From: Ciona savignyi
Lineage: Eukaryota; Chordata; Ascidiacea; Phlebobranchia; Cionidae
Assembly (NCBI GenBank): GCA_000149265.1
Contig: CH002858.1
Coordinates: 469,340 to 533,339, forward strand
DNA length: 64,000 bases
Direction: 5' to 3'
The translations under genes were made by a program, and so were the position numbers. Within the stretch, counting starts at the first letter, position 1; each line of letters opens with the position of its first letter. Shown here in pieces: positions 61,201 to 64,000 of this stretch. The notes under the pieces are model-generated. The model did no database searches. It was not told the origin of the DNA and saw only the letters and a list, made by a program, of their open reading frames with translations.

Positions 61201-64000
61201 AGATCTTGAAGAATCGGAACTATGTCCTGCAAAGTTGTTTAACATGTTATTATAATGTGTTACAAGCTTCAACTTTTCAAAGTATGTATTTAGCAACTTT
61301 AAAACCTGGATTTCTGTCCACTTGCTTTTTGCATTTTAAATGACGAAGATATGTTTTATATACACTTTTTTCTTATCTTCCGTAATTTAAGTCAACTAAT
61401 TGCTGTCAATTAATCATTATTAAGCGATAAATATTAAAAATAAAAAAATAGCACAAATGTGTACAATACAGGAATACAAGACAAAAGCACTGACTTTTGA
61501 TTTTTGCTGCAGCCAAGAAGCGATGAATGGACGATATCCAAGGTCGATGTAGTCAAAGTAAACCATCCCACATCTACTAACAGTGGCAGGGGAAGCCACT
61601 GATAGATCACCTACTTCAAACAGCAGGGACACCTGGTGATAACAACTGTGTTGAATTCATTTTATCCGTACATTAGTGGACATAAGATTCTATGGTTTGT
61701 GGTAATCCCATACTGTTATAATGGAGTCTGAAGAACAATACAGCAAAGAATCACACAAGAATCACATCTCACCTGTTCAGGCATGCTGACTCTCTCACCA
61801 TTGATCAATGTCAGAACCTTATTGTCGTCCATGACGGAGTTCATACTTTCAATCCATAGAGTGTCCACCGGTCCATCAAACACCATCCACTTTTCATCGG
61901 GCTTCTCATCTGCACATGTGTGCCGCATGACACTAGAGAGCACGCCATCCGTCCATTCATTGGTGCTCAGATCAAATTCACCATAAAGTTCCCCGAGTGA
62001 TAATGCTTTAGGGTTGATTGGAAAATCCTGTTCAATAACGATACAATAAATTAGGTATTATGTTCTACAGAATGATTCCTTTCAATCTTACAGTTTAAGT
62101 TGTGCCTCCTACTACTATAGGACATTAGGAAAATATATTTGAAGTTGCTTTAACAAAGAGCTCCAATAAAAGCTAAGTTTATTCTATTGTTTTAGATTAA
62201 TACATGGGCAGTATTTTTAAATAAAATGAAACAGAACAACACCAGTGTGTAAGAACACCAGAGAACCCACTTTGACCAAGTTGAAGCCGGCGACTCCATT
62301 TTTCTTCATCCTGCTGAGTGCAGCTTGCAACATGCGCCATGTCACCGATTTGCCGGCTCCTGATTGGCCGACAATCATCACTGAATGACGGGAGTTCTTG
62401 GTCTCATAGAGTTGGATGACTTTGCTGATGATGTGAGGATCCTTCTGCAGCTTGTTCTCCAATATTACTTTGTTGATGGTCTCAATTAGCTGGAGATGGA
62501 CAAATAATGGTTGACAAGTTCTTATAAGTACCCCTCTCCCCCACTTTTTTCCATCCAAGGAAATAAACAAAATTTTTGAATTCCAATCTGATATAGCAAA
62601 TACCTATAATATATCCTTATTTAATATTTTCCTAAATTACCTTGCCATAATCAAAAGTTGGTGCTTCTACGCCGGGAAACAAATCTCCCACAATGCCATT
62701 AAACAAAGGAAGATCGACAGCTGTCAGCTTAGCGTTGTTCATATCCTTCATGGCCAGTAGCAGGATCTGTATACAAAGGTATTTTGTTCTGTCGAAAATT
62801 TTTAAACTATAAAAACTACAAGTCTGTAATTATTTAAAAATGCAAGATAAAATGAAAATGCTGATTATGTTCTTTTTTCTGTTCAATTAAAACGGATCTT
62901 CAAAAAAACCTCCAACCCCATCATTATGATTGATTTCTGCTGTTTCAATGCAATATCATAATGTTGTTCCGTTAATTACAATAAACTTGTCAGTAATAAA
63001 ATGGAAAAAGGGCAAAAGAAAAATGGATAACACATCAGGGTACCAGTGATAAAAAAGTTCAAAAAATATTAATTGGAACATATGAGGAAGTTTAACTTGA
63101 TAAAAATAATAATCTGAGGATTAGCATATCTAAGAATTCTGAGGATTACCTCTTCATCTGACATTTCCGGGTTTCCTCGCTTTTTCCTCCCAGCGTATCT
63201 GAGCACGGACACTAGGGCACGAAGTCCGAAGTCATAGTGATCTTGCTTCGATAGTTGTTGAATTGCCAGTGAGTACAGAGTGTAGACTTTCTTGGCAAGT
63301 GGCTGGAGAAATTGTGAGATGCAGTATTTGGAAATGAAATAGATATGTTTAAAAGTCCAAGTTAACTCGAATATGTAACGCAATTGTGAAGGTTAAACCT
63401 TTAAATCTGCTACATCTCAAAACATAAAATTTTGCACCAATGGCATCAAACAAAGCGGCAATACTCAGGTAAAGAATTAAACGTTGTGAGAGGATGGTGT
63501 ACTTTTGAAAGAGCCATATTGTTGTGGAAAACGTATTTCATAGTCAAACCTCAGATTATTAATTATTATTGCAACATTACTCAATAAAATTTTTTAATTA
63601 GTATTAAATGCAACAATGAATTTAAAGTTTACCAACATTGTCCCAGCTAAACTTTTTTAATGGAATGCAACACAATTGTACAGTTTTAAGTACCACCACA
63701 AGAACACATAATAATACCCAACTTACTCTGCAGTTCCCGAAGCCCTCACCAAACAAAATGATCTCAGAAATGAGGTTGGAGTCTGGTACCACCATGGCTA
63801 TCGGCCGGAACATTGATTTCAAGTTGTCTGGTAACTCAGTCCGCCCAGCATAACCTGGTGATATGGTTTAATCTAGTGCCCACAACATATGGTTTAAATA
63901 GAGACACTGCACATCTACTGTATTATGAGGTGTCTAAAACTAAACATCTCTTTACCACAGCTGGGTATTATACAGATTCTAAAGGTAAACCTTTCCTAAA
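42437..64000 (-). CDS. DNAH2: Axonemal dynein heavy chain 2, 5' partial
   Basis: Microtubule motor heavy chain of an inner dynein arm (in the family's usual scheme the I1/f beta chain) in motile cilia and sperm flagella. I see 46 exons in consistent phase, about 2,520 residues, from the end of AAA1 to the stop at 42437-42439; the tail and the AAA1 P-loop lie beyond 64000. P-loops: AAA2 [11 protein letters not shown]3 [11 protein letters not shown]4 GIGGSGRQ (Arg replacing Lys, as in several axonemal dyneins). The C-terminus ends [12 protein letters not shown], and the stretch [20 protein letters not shown] fits DNAH2 better than other axonemal paralogues from memory. Exon coordinates are given by domain in the following entries. 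The paralogue assignment is less certain than the dynein identity. Confidence 0.93.
46638..51807 (-). other. DNAH2: DNAH2 AAA5 and AAA6 modules
   Basis: Exons 51641-51807, 51023-51171 and 50484-50701 hold AAA5 ([39 protein letters not shown]). Exons 50069-50280, 49444-49659, 48781-48980, 48572-48698, 47948-48134, 47347-47552, 47146-47246 and 46638-46743 hold AAA6 and the following region ([47 protein letters not shown]). As in other dyneins these modules lack working P-loops. The exon ending at 48781 uses the uncommon donor GTCGAT. Confidence 0.88.
49095..49121. repeat. (AT)n microsatellite
   Basis: An uninterrupted AT dinucleotide run of 27 bases in a DNAH2 intron. Likely polymorphic in length. 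Confidence 0.9.
52031..54253 (-). other. DNAH2: DNAH2 stalk and microtubule-binding domain
   Basis: Exons 54124-54253 and 53601-53798 encode the first coiled coil. Exons 53090-53231 and 52794-52900 encode the small microtubule-binding head, with [20 protein letters not shown] and [11 protein letters not shown]. Exons 52237-52452 and 52031-52121 encode the returning coiled coil ([20 protein letters not shown] onward). Charged heptads rich in Glu, Lys and Gln are clear in both arms. Confidence 0.9.
54618..57005 (-). other. DNAH2: DNAH2 AAA4 module
   Basis: Exons 56856-57005, 56219-56386, 55775-55917, 55379-55536, 55091-55223 and 54618-54757. [18 protein letters not shown] is the P-loop, with Arg in place of the catalytic Lys. 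[13 protein letters not shown] is the Walker B region and [13 protein letters not shown] follows. The last exon reads [16 protein letters not shown], the sequence that leads into the stalk. Confidence 0.9.
57470..59760 (-). other. DNAH2: DNAH2 AAA3 module
   Basis: Exons 59562-59760, 58993-59217, 58572-58676, 57910-58098 and 57470-57686. The P-loop [14 protein letters not shown] is intact and the Walker B FMDDFNMP is present, so this site could bind and hydrolyse [19 protein letters not shown] lies in 58572-58676 and [11 protein letters not shown] in 57910-58098, both standard axonemal dynein motifs. Confidence 0.9.
58767..58903. repeat. A-rich tandem repeat (about 34-bp unit)
   Basis: Repeats of CTAGATAAAATAAAACAGAA followed by TAAAAAACTAAAAA, with two or three full or partial units and shortened variants, in a DNAH2 intron. 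A minisatellite, probably of variable length. Confidence 0.8.
59959..63854 (-). other. DNAH2: DNAH2 end of AAA1 and AAA2 module
   Basis: Exons 63727-63854, 63150-63302, 62641-62766, 62271-62489, 61773-62027, 61495-61632, 61068-61226, 60286-60438 and 59959-60050. The first encodes [17 protein letters not shown], a block near the end of AAA1. The P-loop [15 protein letters not shown] in 62271-62489 marks AAA2, and [19 protein letters not shown] in 61773-62027 is its Walker B region, followed by [13 protein letters not shown]. Confidence 0.9.

Noticed and set aside
1..64000. CRISPR arrays, operons with ribosome binding sites, riboswitches, rRNA or tRNA genes
   Set aside because: The window is eukaryotic with spliced genes. 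I found no regular spacer array and no recognisable structured RNA gene.

Overview
This is a eukaryotic, metazoan window, AT-rich, with compact multi-exon genes, short GT-AG introns, degenerate DNA transposons and two assembly gaps (4129-4228 and 32582-33205). The proteins match chordate orthologues closely (U1-70K, condensin NCAPD2, axonemal dynein DNAH2, SLC6A14-type transporters). Intron size, AT content and repeat style suggest a tunicate such as Ciona, but species is an inference. Every gene I can support is on the minus strand, so transcription runs from high to low coordinates.

Layout. 1-5689: SNRNP70 (U1-70K), 3' end cut by the window. 5690-7674: intergenic, with two near-perfect palindromes and a 573-bp element with long terminal inverted repeats. 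7675-23851: three tandem SLC6 transporter paralogues, each with 13 coding exons in matching phases (7675-12893, 13613-17777, 20145-23851); a 513-bp TA-flanked MITE lies in the second spacer. 24325-41507: NCAPD2, 29 exons seen, one section lost in the larger gap. 42437-64000: DNAH2, 46 exons seen, from the end of AAA1 to the stop; its 5' half lies beyond the window.

I worked out exon boundaries by reading splice sites on the minus strand and checking codon phase from exon to exon. For DNAH2, NCAPD2 (outside the gap), SNRNP70 and the three SLC6 genes the phases close without conflict.

Most notable: a 3,491-bp hAT-like transposon (36226-39716) sits inside a coding exon of NCAPD2. It has an exact 8-bp target duplication (TCATCAAT) and CAGNNGCGCCGA termini. 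Removing the element plus one duplication copy restores frame and family length exactly, and I see no conventional splicing that would do so. Also notable: a cluster of six GGTAAG decoy-like 5' splice sites in an intron of the U1-70K gene, and patchy near-identity among the SLC6 copies, with sharp boundaries inside exons, that looks like gene conversion.

The genes have unrelated jobs (splicing, amino-acid transport, chromosome condensation, ciliary motility). Apart from the SLC6 array I see no sign that they work together.
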